Shown: positions 41,032 through 49,923 of the stretch, piece by piece
Layout of the letters: the number at the start of each line of letters is the position of its first letter
Position numbering within the stretch: position 1 is the stretch's first letter
Source of the DNA: Streptomyces sp. NBC_00569
GTDB lineage: Bacteria > Actinomycetota > Actinomycetes > Streptomycetales > Streptomycetaceae
DNA length: 64,000 nucleotides
Reading direction: 5' to 3'
Assembly (NCBI RefSeq): GCF_036345255.1
Contig: NZ_CP107783.1
Location: 3,162,001-3,226,000 of the forward strand
Made by a program: the position numbers and the translations under genes
Notes under the pieces: model-generated
What the model saw: the letters and a program-made list of their open reading frames with translations, nothing else
Told to the model about the DNA's origin: nothing
Database searches by the model: none

Positions 41032-42030
41032 TCAGCTTCCGAGCTCCTCGGGCCCGGGTGCGTCGCCCGGCATCAGCGGGTGCGGGTCGCCGGGGCGCTC
41101 CAGGGGCGGCAGCTCCGGCAGAGCGTCCCAGGGGACCTGGATCTTGCGCAGGTCCTTGCGGATCCGCCCCGCGAGCTTCTTGGTGTCGCGGCGGTTCATG
41201 ACCGCCCCGACCGCGGCGCCGACCATGAACGGCATCAGGTTCGGCAGGTTGCGCACCATGCGCTTCATGATCTGCTGGCGCAGCTCGCGTTTCATCTGGC
41301 CGCCGAGCGCCGCATTGATCGTCGAGGGCTTCGTCACCTGGATACCGCGCTCCTCGGTCCACGAGGCCAGATATGCGGCGCTGCGGTCCTTGAGGGGGCC
41401 GGGCGGGCGCACGCCGTAGACCTCGTGCAGCTCGGCGACGAGCTTCATCTCGATGGCCGCGACGCCGGTGATCTCGGCCGCCAGCTCGGCGGGCATCGCG
41501 GGAGGTACGGGCATCATCGCGGCGGCGCCGATCCCCGCGCCCACGGTGGAGGTGGCGTTGGCGGCGCCCGCGACGAGTTTGTCGGCGAGCTGTTCGGCAC
41601 TCAGGCCGGGGAACTGTTTGCGCAGGGTCGCCAGATCGCGCACCGGCACACGCGGCGCATTCTCGATGATCCGGTCGGCGAGGTAGCCGAGTCCCGCCTT
41701 GGCGGCGGTGCCGCCATAGCCGAGTCCCGCTTTGGCGGCGGTGCCGCTCCTGCGGACGCCGTCCCTGACGGCGGCCACACGTCGCCTGGCGACCTGTGCA
41801 CGGCCGCCGATCGGCGCTTGGTCACCCGCTGTGGAGACGGCGGGCACGTCGCTGTATCCCGCCGCCGCGAGGTCGCCCGCCACCTCTTGGTCGTCCGCGT
41901 CCTCGAGCGAGGCTGCTCCTGTGGGGGAAGAGCCTCGCTCGTCGTCACGCACGCCGTCGTCGGACGGGCCACCGTCCGCTTCCCGGCTCTTCCGGGAGCG
42001 GCGCTTCCAGGGCGGGGTCGAGCCAGTCAC
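41032..42030 (-). CDS. Conserved actinobacterial hypothetical protein with hydrophobic segments
   Basis: This 332-residue protein has a charged, disordered N-terminus (about 1-95) containing two near-identical copies of GTAAKAGLGY. A mostly helical domain follows (about 110-330) with hydrophobic stretches ATSTVGAGIGAAAMMPVPPA, LAAEITGVAAIEMKLVAELHE and LPNLMPFMVGAAVGAVMN, perhaps membrane-associating. The overall pattern resembles EcsC-like proteins, but I am not certain. It converges on DUF3093 with a 6-bp gap and follows DUF4193. No catalytic motif is visible. Confidence 0.75.
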   Translation of the reverse strand: MTGSTPPWKRRSRKSREADGGPSDDGVRDDERGSSPTGAASLEDADDQEVAGDLAAAGYSDVPAVSTAGDQAPIGGRAQVARRRVAAVRDGVRRSGTAAKAGLGYGGTAAKAGLGYLADRIIENAPRVPVRDLATLRKQFPGLSAEQLADKLVAGAANATSTVGAGIGAAAMMPVPPAMPAELAAEITGVAAIEMKLVAELHEVYGVRPPGPLKDRSAAYLASWTEERGIQVTKPSTINAALGGQMKRELRQQIMKRMVRNLPNLMPFMVGAAVGAVMNRRDTKKLAGRIRKDLRKIQVPWDALPELPPLERPGDPHPLMPGDAPGPEELGS

Positions 42031-42043
42031 GGCCGACCCTGCC

Positions 42044-42340
42044 TCAGTCGCAGTCGCGGCAGATCGGCTGGCCGTTCTTCTCGCGGGCCAGCTGGCTCCT
42101 GTGGTGCACCAGGAAGCAGCTCATGCAGGTGAACTCGTCCTGCTGCTTGGGCAGGACCCGGACGGCCAGCTCCTCGTTCGAGAGGTCGGCTCCCGGGAGC
42201 TCCAGGCCTTCGGCAGCCTCGAACTCGTCGACGTCGACCGACGAGGTCGACTTGTCGTTCCGCCGAGCCTTGAGCTCCTCGATGCTGTCCTCGTTGACAT
42301 CATCGTCGGTCTTGCGTGGGGTGTCGTAATCCGTTGCCAT
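42044..42340 (-). CDS. DUF4193 zinc-ribbon protein
   Basis: This 98-residue actinobacterial protein has a very acidic N-terminus (TDDDVNEDSIEEL) and a C-terminal zinc ribbon (CMSCFLVHHRSQL, then CRDCD). DUF4193 is conserved next to dut/DUF3093 (Rv2699c in M. tuberculosis). GGGGGAGAGCG provides the ribosome site. It is cytosolic. The function is unknown, though acidic-plus-zinc-ribbon proteins often bind RNA polymerase or ribosomes. Confidence 0.93.
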   Translation of the reverse strand: MATDYDTPRKTDDDVNEDSIEELKARRNDKSTSSVDVDEFEAAEGLELPGADLSNEELAVRVLPKQQDEFTCMSCFLVHHRSQLAREKNGQPICRDCD

Positions 42341-42734
42341 GTGTCGCTCTCCCCCTCTGGGTGTATGCGGTGTCTCCAGCGCACAACGCGCGGGAGGCCG
42401 GACTTTGTGCCCGACCTGAGGCGGAGATTTTGCCTCACATCAAGGTCTGTTACTCAATCGACACCCAACCGGATCCCTCACGAGTGATCGGGTTGGATGG
42501 CGAACGGGACCGTACACGGTCCAAAGGTTGTACTTCACGGGCGCCACCCCGTGTACTTCCCGTGATCAGGACCCCTGAAAACCCGGATTTTCCAGGCTTT
42601 CCGGGGGCTTTTGCGATCACGGAGAGTAGATGGCCGGAAATTCGCTCTTGTGATCGATCACACACGGTCTTCCCGGGACCGGGTCCCGAAAATTCCGCTA
42701 AAAGCGAACTCCCCCGGCACGTCGGCGGAAGCAT

Positions 42735-42833
42735 CTCAGATCGGTCGCCGACCCGCATCTCGGAACGCTCAGATCGGGAGGTGACGCGTGTCTCGGAGGC
42801 CTCAGATCGGCAGGGTGACCCGCATGACGAGCC
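42735..42833 (-). repeat. Three ~33-bp tandem units repeating the 3' end of the kinase gene
   Basis: CTCAGATCGG occurs at 42735, 42768 and 42801, exactly 33 bp apart. On the minus strand each copy reads CCGATCTGAG, so the kinase ending LPI-stop recurs twice after the true stop. Parts of the preceding codons (ATGCGGGT-like) are also repeated in the first and third units. The remaining 42341-42734 region shows no gene and probably includes the DUF4193 promoter. Confidence 0.75.
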
Positions 42834-44046
42834 CACCCCCTTCACGCGGCTCCGCGATGATACGGCCCCCATGGGCGCGTGCCACCGAGCGGGCGATCGA
42901 CAGACCGAGCCCCACTCCCTTGTCGCTCCCGGTGCGCTCGGTGCGCAGCCGCCGGAACGGTTCGAAGAGGTTGTCGATCTCGTACGCGGGCACCACGGGC
43001 CCCGTATTGGACACCACGAGGACCGCCTGGCCGTGCTGGGCCTCGGTGGTGACCTCGACCCAGCCGCCCTCCGGGACGTTGTACCGGACGGCGTTCTGGA
43101 CGAGGTTCAGGGCGATGCGCTCCAGGAGCACGCCGTTGCCCTGGACGACGGCCTCCTTGCGTTCGCCGCGGATCTCGACACCCTTCGCGTCGGCCTCCGA
43201 GCGGGCCTGGTCGATGGCCTGGGTGGCGACCTCGGCGAGGTCGACCGGTTTGCGCTCCACGATCTGGTTGTCGCTGCGGGCGAGCAGGAGCAGGCCCTCG
43301 ACGAGCTGCTCGCTGCGCTCGTTCGTCGCCAGCAGCGTCTTGCCGAGCTGCTGGAGCTCCATCGGCGCCCCGGGATCGGAGAGATGGACCTCCAGGAGCG
43401 TGCGGTTGATCGCGAGCGGGGTGCGCAGCTCGTGCGACGCGTTGCCGACGAACCGCTGCTGCGCGGTGAAGGCTCTCTCCAGGCGGTCGAGCATGTCGTC
43501 GAAGGTGTCGGACAGCTCCTTCAGCTCGTCGTCCGGGCCGTCCAGCTCGATACGCCGCGACAGGTCCGTGCCGGCCACCCGGCGCGCGGTGCGCGTGATG
43601 CGGCCCAGCGGGGCCAGGACGCGACCCGCCATCGCGTACCCGAAGGCGAACGCGATCACGGCGAGGCCGAGCAGGGCGAGGAGCGAGCGACTGAGGAGGT
43701 TGTCGAGTGCGTGCTGACGCATCTCGTTGACGCACTCGTTCAGCGCGGAATTGAGCTGGCCCGTCGTGGGGTGGTCGGGGAGGCCCGAGAAGTTACGGCA
43801 GGTACCACTGCTCACCGAGCCGTTCGTGACGGTGAACGGCAGGTCACTGCCGACGTTCAGCGCCTGCGCGGCGAGCAGATAGATGATCGACAGCAGCACG
43901 ATGCCGGCGATCAGGAACATGCCGCCGTACAGCAGGGTGAGGCGTATACGGATGGTCGGGCGCAGCCACGGGTAGGGCGGCTCGGCTTTTCTGGGGTCCC
44001 AGGTGGGTTTCGGAGGCGCGGCCGGTGGCGCCGGTGTCGAGGCCAC
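42802..44046 (-). CDS. cutS: HAMP-containing sensor histidine kinase CutS-like
   Basis: This 414-residue kinase has two membrane helices (LTLLYGGMFLIAGIVLLSII in part; LLALLGLAVIAFAFGYAMAG) around an extracytoplasmic loop of about 65 residues with a Cys pair (GTCRNF, NECVNE). HAMP, HisKA (GNASHELRTPLA with the phospho-His) and HATPase (NLVQNAVRYN; DKGVGLGLSIARS) follow. S. coelicolor CutRS responds to envelope/disulfide conditions and affects antibiotic production. The exocytoplasmic Cys pair fits redox sensing. It follows cutR by 6 bp. Confidence 0.9.
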   Translation of the reverse strand: MASTPAPPAAPPKPTWDPRKAEPPYPWLRPTIRIRLTLLYGGMFLIAGIVLLSIIYLLAAQALNVGSDLPFTVTNGSVSSGTCRNFSGLPDHPTTGQLNSALNECVNEMRQHALDNLLSRSLLALLGLAVIAFAFGYAMAGRVLAPLGRITRTARRVAGTDLSRRIELDGPDDELKELSDTFDDMLDRLERAFTAQQRFVGNASHELRTPLAINRTLLEVHLSDPGAPMELQQLGKTLLATNERSEQLVEGLLLLARSDNQIVERKPVDLAEVATQAIDQARSEADAKGVEIRGERKEAVVQGNGVLLERIALNLVQNAVRYNVPEGGWVEVTTEAQHGQAVLVVSNTGPVVPAYEIDNLFEPFRRLRTERTGSDKGVGLGLSIARSVARAHGGRIIAEPREGGGLVMRVTLPI

Positions 44047-44052
44047 AGGGGA

Positions 44053-44706
44053 TCAGATCCGGTATCCGGAGCCGGGCACGGTCACGATGACGGCGGGCTC
44101 TCCGAGCTTGCGGCGCAGGGTCATGACCGTGACCCGGACAACGTTCGTGAAGGGGTCGGTGTTCTCGTCCCAGGCCTTCTCCAGGAGCTGCTCGGCCGAG
44201 ACGACGGCGCCCTCGCTGCGCAGCAGCACCTCGAGGACGGCGAACTCCTTGGGTGCGAGCTGGATCTCCTTGCCGTCGCGGAAGACCTCGCGGCGGTTCG
44301 GGTCGAGCTTGATGCCCGCGCGTTCGAGGACGGGCGGCAGCGGCACGCTCGTACGGCGTCCGAGCGCCCGCACACGGGCGATCAGCTCGCTGAACGCGAA
44401 CGGCTTGGGCAGGTAGTCGTCGGCGCCGATCTCGAGGCCCTCGACGCGGTCGCTGACGTCGCCGGAGGCGGTCAGCATCAGGACGCGGGTCGGCATGCCC
44501 AGTTCGACGATCTTGCGGCAGACGTCGTCGCCGTGCACGAGCGGGAGGTCCCGGTCGAGGACGACCACGTCGTAGTCGTTCACGCCGATGCGCTCGAGGG
44601 CGGCCGCACCGTCGTACACGACGTCGACGGCCATGGCCTCCCGGCGGAGTCCGGTGGCCACCGCATCGGCGAGCAGCTGCTCGTCCTCGACGACGAGTAC
44701 GCGCAC
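44053..44706 (-). CDS. cutR: OmpR-class response regulator CutR-like
   Basis: This 217-residue regulator has an intact receiver (VVEDE; phospho-Asp in VVVLDRDLPLVHG; LTAS; Lys in LPKPFAF). The winged helix includes KEIQLAPKEFAVLEVLL and FTNVVRVTVMTLRRKLG. It is the partner of the downstream histidine kinase, and the pair matches CutR/CutS in length and family. The upstream non-coding stretch 44707-45029 probably holds the promoter; a short inverted repeat of GAGCACCTG/CAGGT type lies near 44744. Confidence 0.9.
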   Translation of the reverse strand: MRVLVVEDEQLLADAVATGLRREAMAVDVVYDGAAALERIGVNDYDVVVLDRDLPLVHGDDVCRKIVELGMPTRVLMLTASGDVSDRVEGLEIGADDYLPKPFAFSELIARVRALGRRTSVPLPPVLERAGIKLDPNRREVFRDGKEIQLAPKEFAVLEVLLRSEGAVVSAEQLLEKAWDENTDPFTNVVRVTVMTLRRKLGEPAVIVTVPGSGYRI

Positions 44707-45029
44707 GTCGCTGTCCTTCCTGTGTGACCTGCGGGCAGGTTCTGAGCACCTGTGAGCAGGTCCGGGTCGTGGAGTGTGGGCTCCATCCTGCCCCTTTCGG
44801 CCATAAACCGGCTGTAAGGCGATGGGGCGCCCCGGGAATGCGGGATTTTCTGGCCGCCCGAGGTTTCTGCGTAAGTGAGCGCGGGGAGGACGGATTTACA
44901 CCCGCGATCACGCTTTGTATGTGGCGTGCCACGACCCGCTTTCCGCAGGGCGGTGTGAGACGTGATCGCCCCTTCCGAGGGCACATCCCCGTGCCACCGA
45001 CCCACGACCCAGGACGAGGGGGCGCAACC

Positions 45030-45203
45030 ATGGACGCATTCACCGCAGGACTTCTGCAGCGCATCAAGGCGACCGAGTCCGATCTGAGCCGGGCTCGCGC
45101 GACGGGCGACGAATTCCTCGTCGAGATCGAGCAGGACGAGCTGGACGACCTGCATCGGCTCGCCGCCGAACACGGCGTGGAACTCGGCGTCGCGCGCGTC
45201 TGA
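45030..45203 (+). CDS. Small charged helical protein
   Basis: This 57-residue protein (DAFTAGLLQRIKATESDLSR start; EQDELDDLHRLAAEHGVEL end) is highly charged, with heptad-like Leu spacing consistent with a small coiled coil. GAGGGGG lies about 8 bp before the ATG. It stands alone between the divergent cutR and the convergent inositol-phosphatase gene. Streptomyces genomes carry a similar small ORF here as far as I recall. Function unknown. Confidence 0.75.
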   Translation: MDAFTAGLLQRIKATESDLSRARATGDEFLVEIEQDELDDLHRLAAEHGVELGVARV

Positions 45204-45213
45204 CGCAGTACGG

Positions 45214-45258
45214 AAGGGCCCCGGCGCCTGGTCGATCCAGGCAGGCGCCGGGGCCCTT
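45214..45258. terminator. 17-bp perfect hairpin between convergent genes
   Basis: Positions 45214-45230 pair perfectly with 45242-45258 around an 11-nt loop. T-rich sequence (CTTTCTTG) follows on the plus strand. It serves the small gene at 45030 and probably also the phosphatase gene. Confidence 0.85.
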
Positions 45259-45306
45259 TCTTGTGCCGTTCCCGTGCTTCCCGCGCGCTCGGCGGGCCGC
45301 TGTCCG

Positions 45307-46104
45307 TCAGTCGTGCCAGGCCCCGAGCTCCTCAAGGCGGCTCTGGAGCTGCTCGAAGAGTCCGGGCGGCGCCGCGATCGTCAGCTCGCCGGACGGCACC
45401 TCACCGGGGCGTCCGCCGGTGAGCGCGCCCGCCTCCCTGGCGATGAGGTCCCCGGCCGCCAGGTCCCAGGGGTTCAGGCCGCGCTCGTAGTACGCGTCGA
45501 GGCGTCCGACGGCGACGTCACACAGGTCGATGGCAGCCGAACCGCCGCGCCGGATGTCGCGCACGTGGGGCACCAACTCCCGTACGACATCGGCCTGGTG
45601 GGCCCGGCGTGCGGCGAGGTAGCCGAATCCCGTGCCGACGAGTGCCTGCTCGAAGGGGGGCGCCACGCGCGCGTGGGCCGGGCGGTCGTTCACGAACGCG
45701 CCCTGGCCGAGGACCGCGCGGTAGGTCTCGCCGCGCAGGGGCGCCGCGACGACCCCGACGAGGGTCTCGTCGCCCTGGCGGGCGGCGATCGAGACCGACC
45801 ATTCGGGGCGCCCGTACAGGTAGTTGACCGTTCCGTCGATGGGGTCGATCACCCAGGTGATCCCGCTGCTGCCCTCGGTGCTCGCGCCTTCCTCGCCCAG
45901 GACGCCGTCGTCCGGCCTGCGCTCGGCGAGGAAACCGGTGATCAGCTTCTCGGAGGCGATGTCCATCTCCGTGACGACGTCCACGGCGCTGGTCTTGGTG
46001 GCGGCGACGCCGAGGTCGGCGGGCCGGCCGTCGCGCAGGAAGGTCCCGGCGCGGGCGGCGGCCTCCAGGGCGACCTCGAGGAGTTCGGCCTTCAGGTCTG
46101 TCAC
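45307..46104 (-). CDS. Inositol monophosphatase family protein (SuhB-like)
   Basis: This 265-residue Mg2+-dependent phosphatase has the family motifs: VTEMDIASE, LGEEGAS (metal Glu), WVIDPIDGTVNY (metal Asp pair) and GSAAIDLCDVAVGRLDAYYE in part, with NPWDLAAG. It hydrolyses inositol-1-phosphate or related sugar phosphates. GTG 46104 fits the first helix. It is 10 bp downstream of the ferrochelatase gene on the same strand. Rv2701c (suhB) occupies the corresponding place in the mycobacterial block, which supports the call. Confidence 0.92.
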   Translation of the reverse strand: MTDLKAELLEVALEAAARAGTFLRDGRPADLGVAATKTSAVDVVTEMDIASEKLITGFLAERRPDDGVLGEEGASTEGSSGITWVIDPIDGTVNYLYGRPEWSVSIAARQGDETLVGVVAAPLRGETYRAVLGQGAFVNDRPAHARVAPPFEQALVGTGFGYLAARRAHQADVVRELVPHVRDIRRGGSAAIDLCDVAVGRLDAYYERGLNPWDLAAGDLIAREAGALTGGRPGEVPSGELTIAAPPGLFEQLQSRLEELGAWHD

Positions 46105-46114
46105 GTCGAGATCC

Positions 46115-47251
46115 TTACGCGTACGGGCTGTCGGCGCCCGCGGCCGCGGGCTTGGGGGCACGGGAGGGGCAGCAGCCCACCGGGCAGAGGTTGTGGCTCG
46201 CGCCCAGCGCGCCCAGGGCGCACGGCGTGACGGCCCGGCCGCGCTCCGCGGCGGTCCGCTCGAGGACGAGGTCGCGGACCGCGGCGGCGAAGCGGGGGTC
46301 CGCGCCGACCGTGGCGGAGCGGCGCACCGGGAGGCCGAGCTCGGCGGCCTTGGCCGTGGCCTCGGTGTCGAGGTCGTAGAGGACCTCCATGTGGTCGGAG
46401 ACGAACCCGATGGGCGCCATCACGACGGCCGGCACACCGGCGCCGTGAAGCTCCTCGAGGTGGTCGCAGATGTCGGGCTCCAGCCACGGGATGTGCGGGG
46501 CGCCGGACCGCGACTGGTAGACGAGCTGCCAGGGGTGGTCGACCCCGGTCTCCTCACGGACCGCGTCGGCGATCACGCGCGCGACGTCCAGGTGCTCCTT
46601 CACGTAGGCACCGCCGTCGCCGTGGTCGTCGACCGGCCCGGAGACGTCGGCGGCCGCGGTCGGGATGGAGTGCGTCGTGAACGCGATGTGGGCGCCGTCC
46701 CGCACGTCGTCGGGGAGGTCGGCGAGCGACCTCAGGACACCGTCGATCATGGGGCGCACGAAGCCCGGGTGGTTGAAGTAGTGCCGCAGCTTGTCGACGC
46801 GCGGCACTTCGAGCCCCTCCGCTTCCAGGGCGGCGAGGGACTCCGCGAGATTCTCGCGGTACTGACGGCAGCCCGAGTACGACGCGTACGCGCTGGTCGC
46901 GAGGACGAGGATGCGCCGGTGGCCGTCGGTGACCATCTCGCGGAGGGTGTCCGTCAGGTACGGCGCCCAGTTCCGGTTGCCCCAGTGGACGGGCAGGTCG
47001 AGGCCGTGGTCCGCGAAGTCCTTGCGGAGCGCGTCCAGCAGGGCGCGGTTCTGCTCGTTGATGGGGCTGACCCCGCCGAACAGGAAGTAGTGCTGCCCCA
47101 CCTCCTTGAGCCGCTCCTTGGGGATTCCCCGGCCACGCGTCACGTTCTCCAGGAACGGGACCACGTCGTCCGGGCCTTCGGGGCCTCCGAACGAGAGCAG
47201 CAGCAGGGCGTCGTAGCCGTCGAAGGGCGTGGGATCGAGCGCATCGGACAT
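46115..47251 (-). CDS. hemH: Ferrochelatase (coproporphyrin ferrochelatase type)
   Basis: This 378-residue enzyme inserts Fe2+ into the porphyrin; in actinobacteria the substrate is coproporphyrin III. Visible motifs are [15 protein letters not shown], the catalytic-His region [23 protein letters not shown], and [16 protein letters not shown]. The C-terminal cysteines ([19 protein letters not shown] in part), plus one in the body (SGCRQYR), fit the actinobacterial [2Fe-2S]-type ferrochelatases. ATG 47251 is chosen from the family start ([15 protein letters not shown] in part). It is followed by the SuhB-like gene. Confidence 0.94.
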   Translation of the reverse strand: MSDALDPTPFDGYDALLLLSFGGPEGPDDVVPFLENVTRGRGIPKERLKEVGQHYFLFGGVSPINEQNRALLDALRKDFADHGLDLPVHWGNRNWAPYLTDTLREMVTDGHRRILVLATSAYASYSGCRQYRENLAESLAALEAEGLEVPRVDKLRHYFNHPGFVRPMIDGVLRSLADLPDDVRDGAHIAFTTHSIPTAAADVSGPVDDHGDGGAYVKEHLDVARVIADAVREETGVDHPWQLVYQSRSGAPHIPWLEPDICDHLEELHGAGVPAVVMAPIGFVSDHMEVLYDLDTEATAKAAELGLPVRRSATVGADPRFAAAVRDLVLERTAAERGRAVTPCALGALGASHNLCPVGCCPSRAPKPAAAGADSPYA

Positions 47252-47357
47252 GCCTTTGATCCTGCCATCCGTCACTGACAGGCGGAAAACGACCATGCTC
47301 GTGAGCCCCGGGACCCGTAAGCTGTCTTGGCCACCTACGCGCCTTACCGGAGTCGAC

Positions 47358-48629
47358 TTGCCCAGCCCCTACCGCGCCATATTCGCCCTGCCCGGCACCA
47401 AGAGCTTCTCGGTCGCCGGGTTCCTGGGCCGGATGCCCCTGTCGATGATGGGCATCGGGATCGTCACGATGGTCTCCCAGCTGACCGGCCGATACGGGCT
47501 CGCGGGTGGTCTGTCCGCCACCGTGGCGCTCTCGGCGGCGGCCATCGGCCCGCAGATCTCACGCCTCGTCGACCGGCACGGGCAGCGCCGTGTGCTGCGC
47601 CCCGCCGCCCTGGTCTCGCTCGTCGCCGTCGCCGGTCTGCTGCTGTGCGCGAAGTTCGAGGCGCCGGACTGGACGCTGTTCGTCTTCGCCGCCCTGATCG
47701 GCTGCGTGCCCAGCGTCGGATCGATGATCCGGGCGCGCTGGGCGGCCCTCTACAGGGACACCCCTCAGCTGCACACCGCGTACTCCTTCGAGTCCGTCAT
47801 CGACGAGGTGTGCTTCATCTTCGGGCCGATCATCTCGATCGGTCTGTCGACCGCCTGGTTCCCGGAGGCGGGGCCCCTTCTCGCGGGCTGTTTCCTCGCG
47901 GCCGGTGTCTTCTGGCTGACCGCGCAGCGCGCGACCGAGCCGGTGCCGCATCCGCGCGGACAGCACTCCGGGGGGTCCGCCCTGGGGTCGCGCGGTCTCC
48001 AGGTCCTGGTGGCGACGTTCGTGGCGACGGGCACGATCTTCGGAGCGGTGGACGTGGTGACGGTCGCGTTCGCCGAGGACGAGGGCCACAAGGCGGCGGC
48101 CAGTCTCGTGCTCGCGGTGTACGCGGCGGGGTCCTGCGTCGCGGGAGCGGTCTTCGGGCTGTTGCACTTCAAGGGGGCGCCCGCACGCCGGTGGCTGGTC
48201 GGTGTGTGCACGACGGCCGTGAGTATGATCCCCCTCCTACTGGTCGGGAACCTTCCGTTTCTGGCCGTGGCGCTCTTTGTCGCGGGCCTGTCCATCGCAC
48301 CGACGATGATCTCGACGATGGCCCTCGTCGAGCAGCACGTACCACGCGCGAAACTGACCGAGGGCATGACCTGGGTGAGCACCGGACTCGCGGTCGGTGT
48401 CGCGCTCGGCTCCTCCGCGGCCGGCTGGGTGATCGACGCCGCCGGCGCGAAGGCCGGGTACGGGGTTCCGGCCGTGGCCGGCGCCGTCGCGGTGGCGGTC
48501 GGGTTCCTGGGGTACCGCCGGCTGAAGCAGCCGGCGCCGCAGCGGGGAGGAACCAATGAGCACGGGGAACTCGGGCAGCGAAACGACGCGAGCCCGGCAG
48601 GCCAGGACACGGAACGAACCGTGGCGTAA
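47358..48629 (+). CDS. MFS transporter
   Basis: This 423-residue membrane protein has 12 predicted helices and the MFS loop 2-3 signature region ([18 protein letters not shown]). A central cytosolic loop rich in Pro/His/Gly/Ser separates the two halves. TTG at 47358 is the likely start because GGAG is 6 bp upstream and [16 protein letters not shown] is the usual N-terminus of this streptomycete group. It is divergent from ferrochelatase across about 105 bp. The last 74 bp overlap the oxidase gene. The substrate is unknown; a drug or metabolite exporter is plausible. Confidence 0.88.
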   Translation: MPSPYRAIFALPGTKSFSVAGFLGRMPLSMMGIGIVTMVSQLTGRYGLAGGLSATVALSAAAIGPQISRLVDRHGQRRVLRPAALVSLVAVAGLLLCAKFEAPDWTLFVFAALIGCVPSVGSMIRARWAALYRDTPQLHTAYSFESVIDEVCFIFGPIISIGLSTAWFPEAGPLLAGCFLAAGVFWLTAQRATEPVPHPRGQHSGGSALGSRGLQVLVATFVATGTIFGAVDVVTVAFAEDEGHKAAASLVLAVYAAGSCVAGAVFGLLHFKGAPARRWLVGVCTTAVSMIPLLLVGNLPFLAVALFVAGLSIAPTMISTMALVEQHVPRAKLTEGMTWVSTGLAVGVALGSSAAGWVIDAAGAKAGYGVPAVAGAVAVAVGFLGYRRLKQPAPQRGGTNEHGELGQRNDASPAGQDTERTVA

Positions 48630-49917
48630 CTGGGCGGGGAACGTCACCGCCCGGCCGGTCCGCGAGGTGACGCCCGCGTCGGTGGAGGAGCTCTCTGCGG
48701 CCGTCCGCGCGGCCGCCGACGACGGCCTGAAGGTGAAGGCCGTCGGTACGGGGCACTCGTTCACCGCTGCTGCGGCGACCGACGGTGTATTGATACGCCC
48801 TCAACTCTTGACCGGCATCCGCAACATTGACCGCGAGGCCGGCACCGTCACGGTGGAGGCCGGGACCCCGCTCAAGCGACTCAACCTCGCCCTGGCCCGC
48901 GAGGGCCTGTCGCTCACGAACATGGGCGACATCATGGAGCAGACGGTGTCGGGTGCCACGAGCACCGGCACGCACGGCACGGGCCGCGAATCGGCGTCGA
49001 TATCCGCGCAGATCAAGGGCCTCGAACTGGTCACCGCAGACGGCTCGGTCCTTTCCTGCTCGGAGAAGGGGACCGCAGAAGAACGCGCGGTCTTCGCGGC
49101 CGCGCGGATCGGACTCGGCGCCCTGGGCGTCATCACGGCGATCACGTTCGCCGTGGAGCCGATCTTCCTGCTCACCGCCCGTGAAGAGCCGATGACCTTC
49201 GACAGGGTCATGAGCGACTTCGACGCGCTGTACGCGGAGAACGAGCACTTCGAGTTCTACTGGTTCCCGCACACCGGCAACTGCAACACCAAGCGCAACA
49301 ACCGCAGCGCGGGGCCGGAAGCCCCCGTCAGCAGGTTCAGCAGCTTCCTCGAGGACGAGCTGCTGTCGAACGGCCTCTTCCAGGCGGTCAATTCACTCGG
49401 CCGCGCGGTCCCCTCGACGATCCCGTCGATCGCGAAGATCTCCAGCCGCGCACTCTCGGCCCGCACCTACACGGACATCCCTTACAAGGTCTTCACGTCC
49501 CCGCGCCGCGTCCGCTTCGTGGAGATGGAGTACGCCGTTCCGCGTGCGGCACTCGTCGAGACGCTGCGCGAGCTGAAGTCCATGGTCGATCGCTCGAACC
49601 TGCGCATCAGCTTCCCCGTCGAGGTCCGCACGGCCCCCGCGGACGACATCACGCTCTCCACGGCGTCCGGCCGGGAGAGCGCGTACATCGCCGTCCACAT
49701 GTACAAGGGCACCCCGTACCAGGCCTACTTCACGGCGGCCGAGCACATCTTCACCGCGCACGAGGGCCGGCCGCATTGGGGCAAGGTGCACACGCGCGAC
49801 GCGGACTACTTCTCGACGGTCTATCCGCGCCTCGGCGAGTTCACGGAGCTGCGCGACCGTCTCGACCCGGACCGCCTGTTCGCCAACGACTATCTGCGGC
49901 GGGTCATCGGCGACTGA
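48556..49917 (+). CDS. FAD-linked oxidase of the arabinono-lactone/alditol oxidase family
   Basis: This 453-residue protein has an N-terminal PCMH-type FAD-binding domain (VKAVGTGHSFTAAAATDGV in part; TVSGATSTGTHGTG with an expected FAD contact) and a C-terminal ALO domain ending in HWGKVHTRDADYF. Family members oxidise sugar lactones or alditols with O2 and form H2O2. GGGGAGG before the ATG is strong although it lies inside the upstream MFS gene (74-bp overlap). It converges on the repeat-bearing membrane-protein gene with a 6-bp gap. Confidence 0.9.
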   Translation: MSTGNSGSETTRARQARTRNEPWRNWAGNVTARPVREVTPASVEELSAAVRAAADDGLKVKAVGTGHSFTAAAATDGVLIRPQLLTGIRNIDREAGTVTVEAGTPLKRLNLALAREGLSLTNMGDIMEQTVSGATSTGTHGTGRESASISAQIKGLELVTADGSVLSCSEKGTAEERAVFAAARIGLGALGVITAITFAVEPIFLLTAREEPMTFDRVMSDFDALYAENEHFEFYWFPHTGNCNTKRNNRSAGPEAPVSRFSSFLEDELLSNGLFQAVNSLGRAVPSTIPSIAKISSRALSARTYTDIPYKVFTSPRRVRFVEMEYAVPRAALVETLRELKSMVDRSNLRISFPVEVRTAPADDITLSTASGRESAYIAVHMYKGTPYQAYFTAAEHIFTAHEGRPHWGKVHTRDADYFSTVYPRLGEFTELRDRLDPDRLFANDYLRRVIGD

Positions 49918-49923
49918 CCGCGC

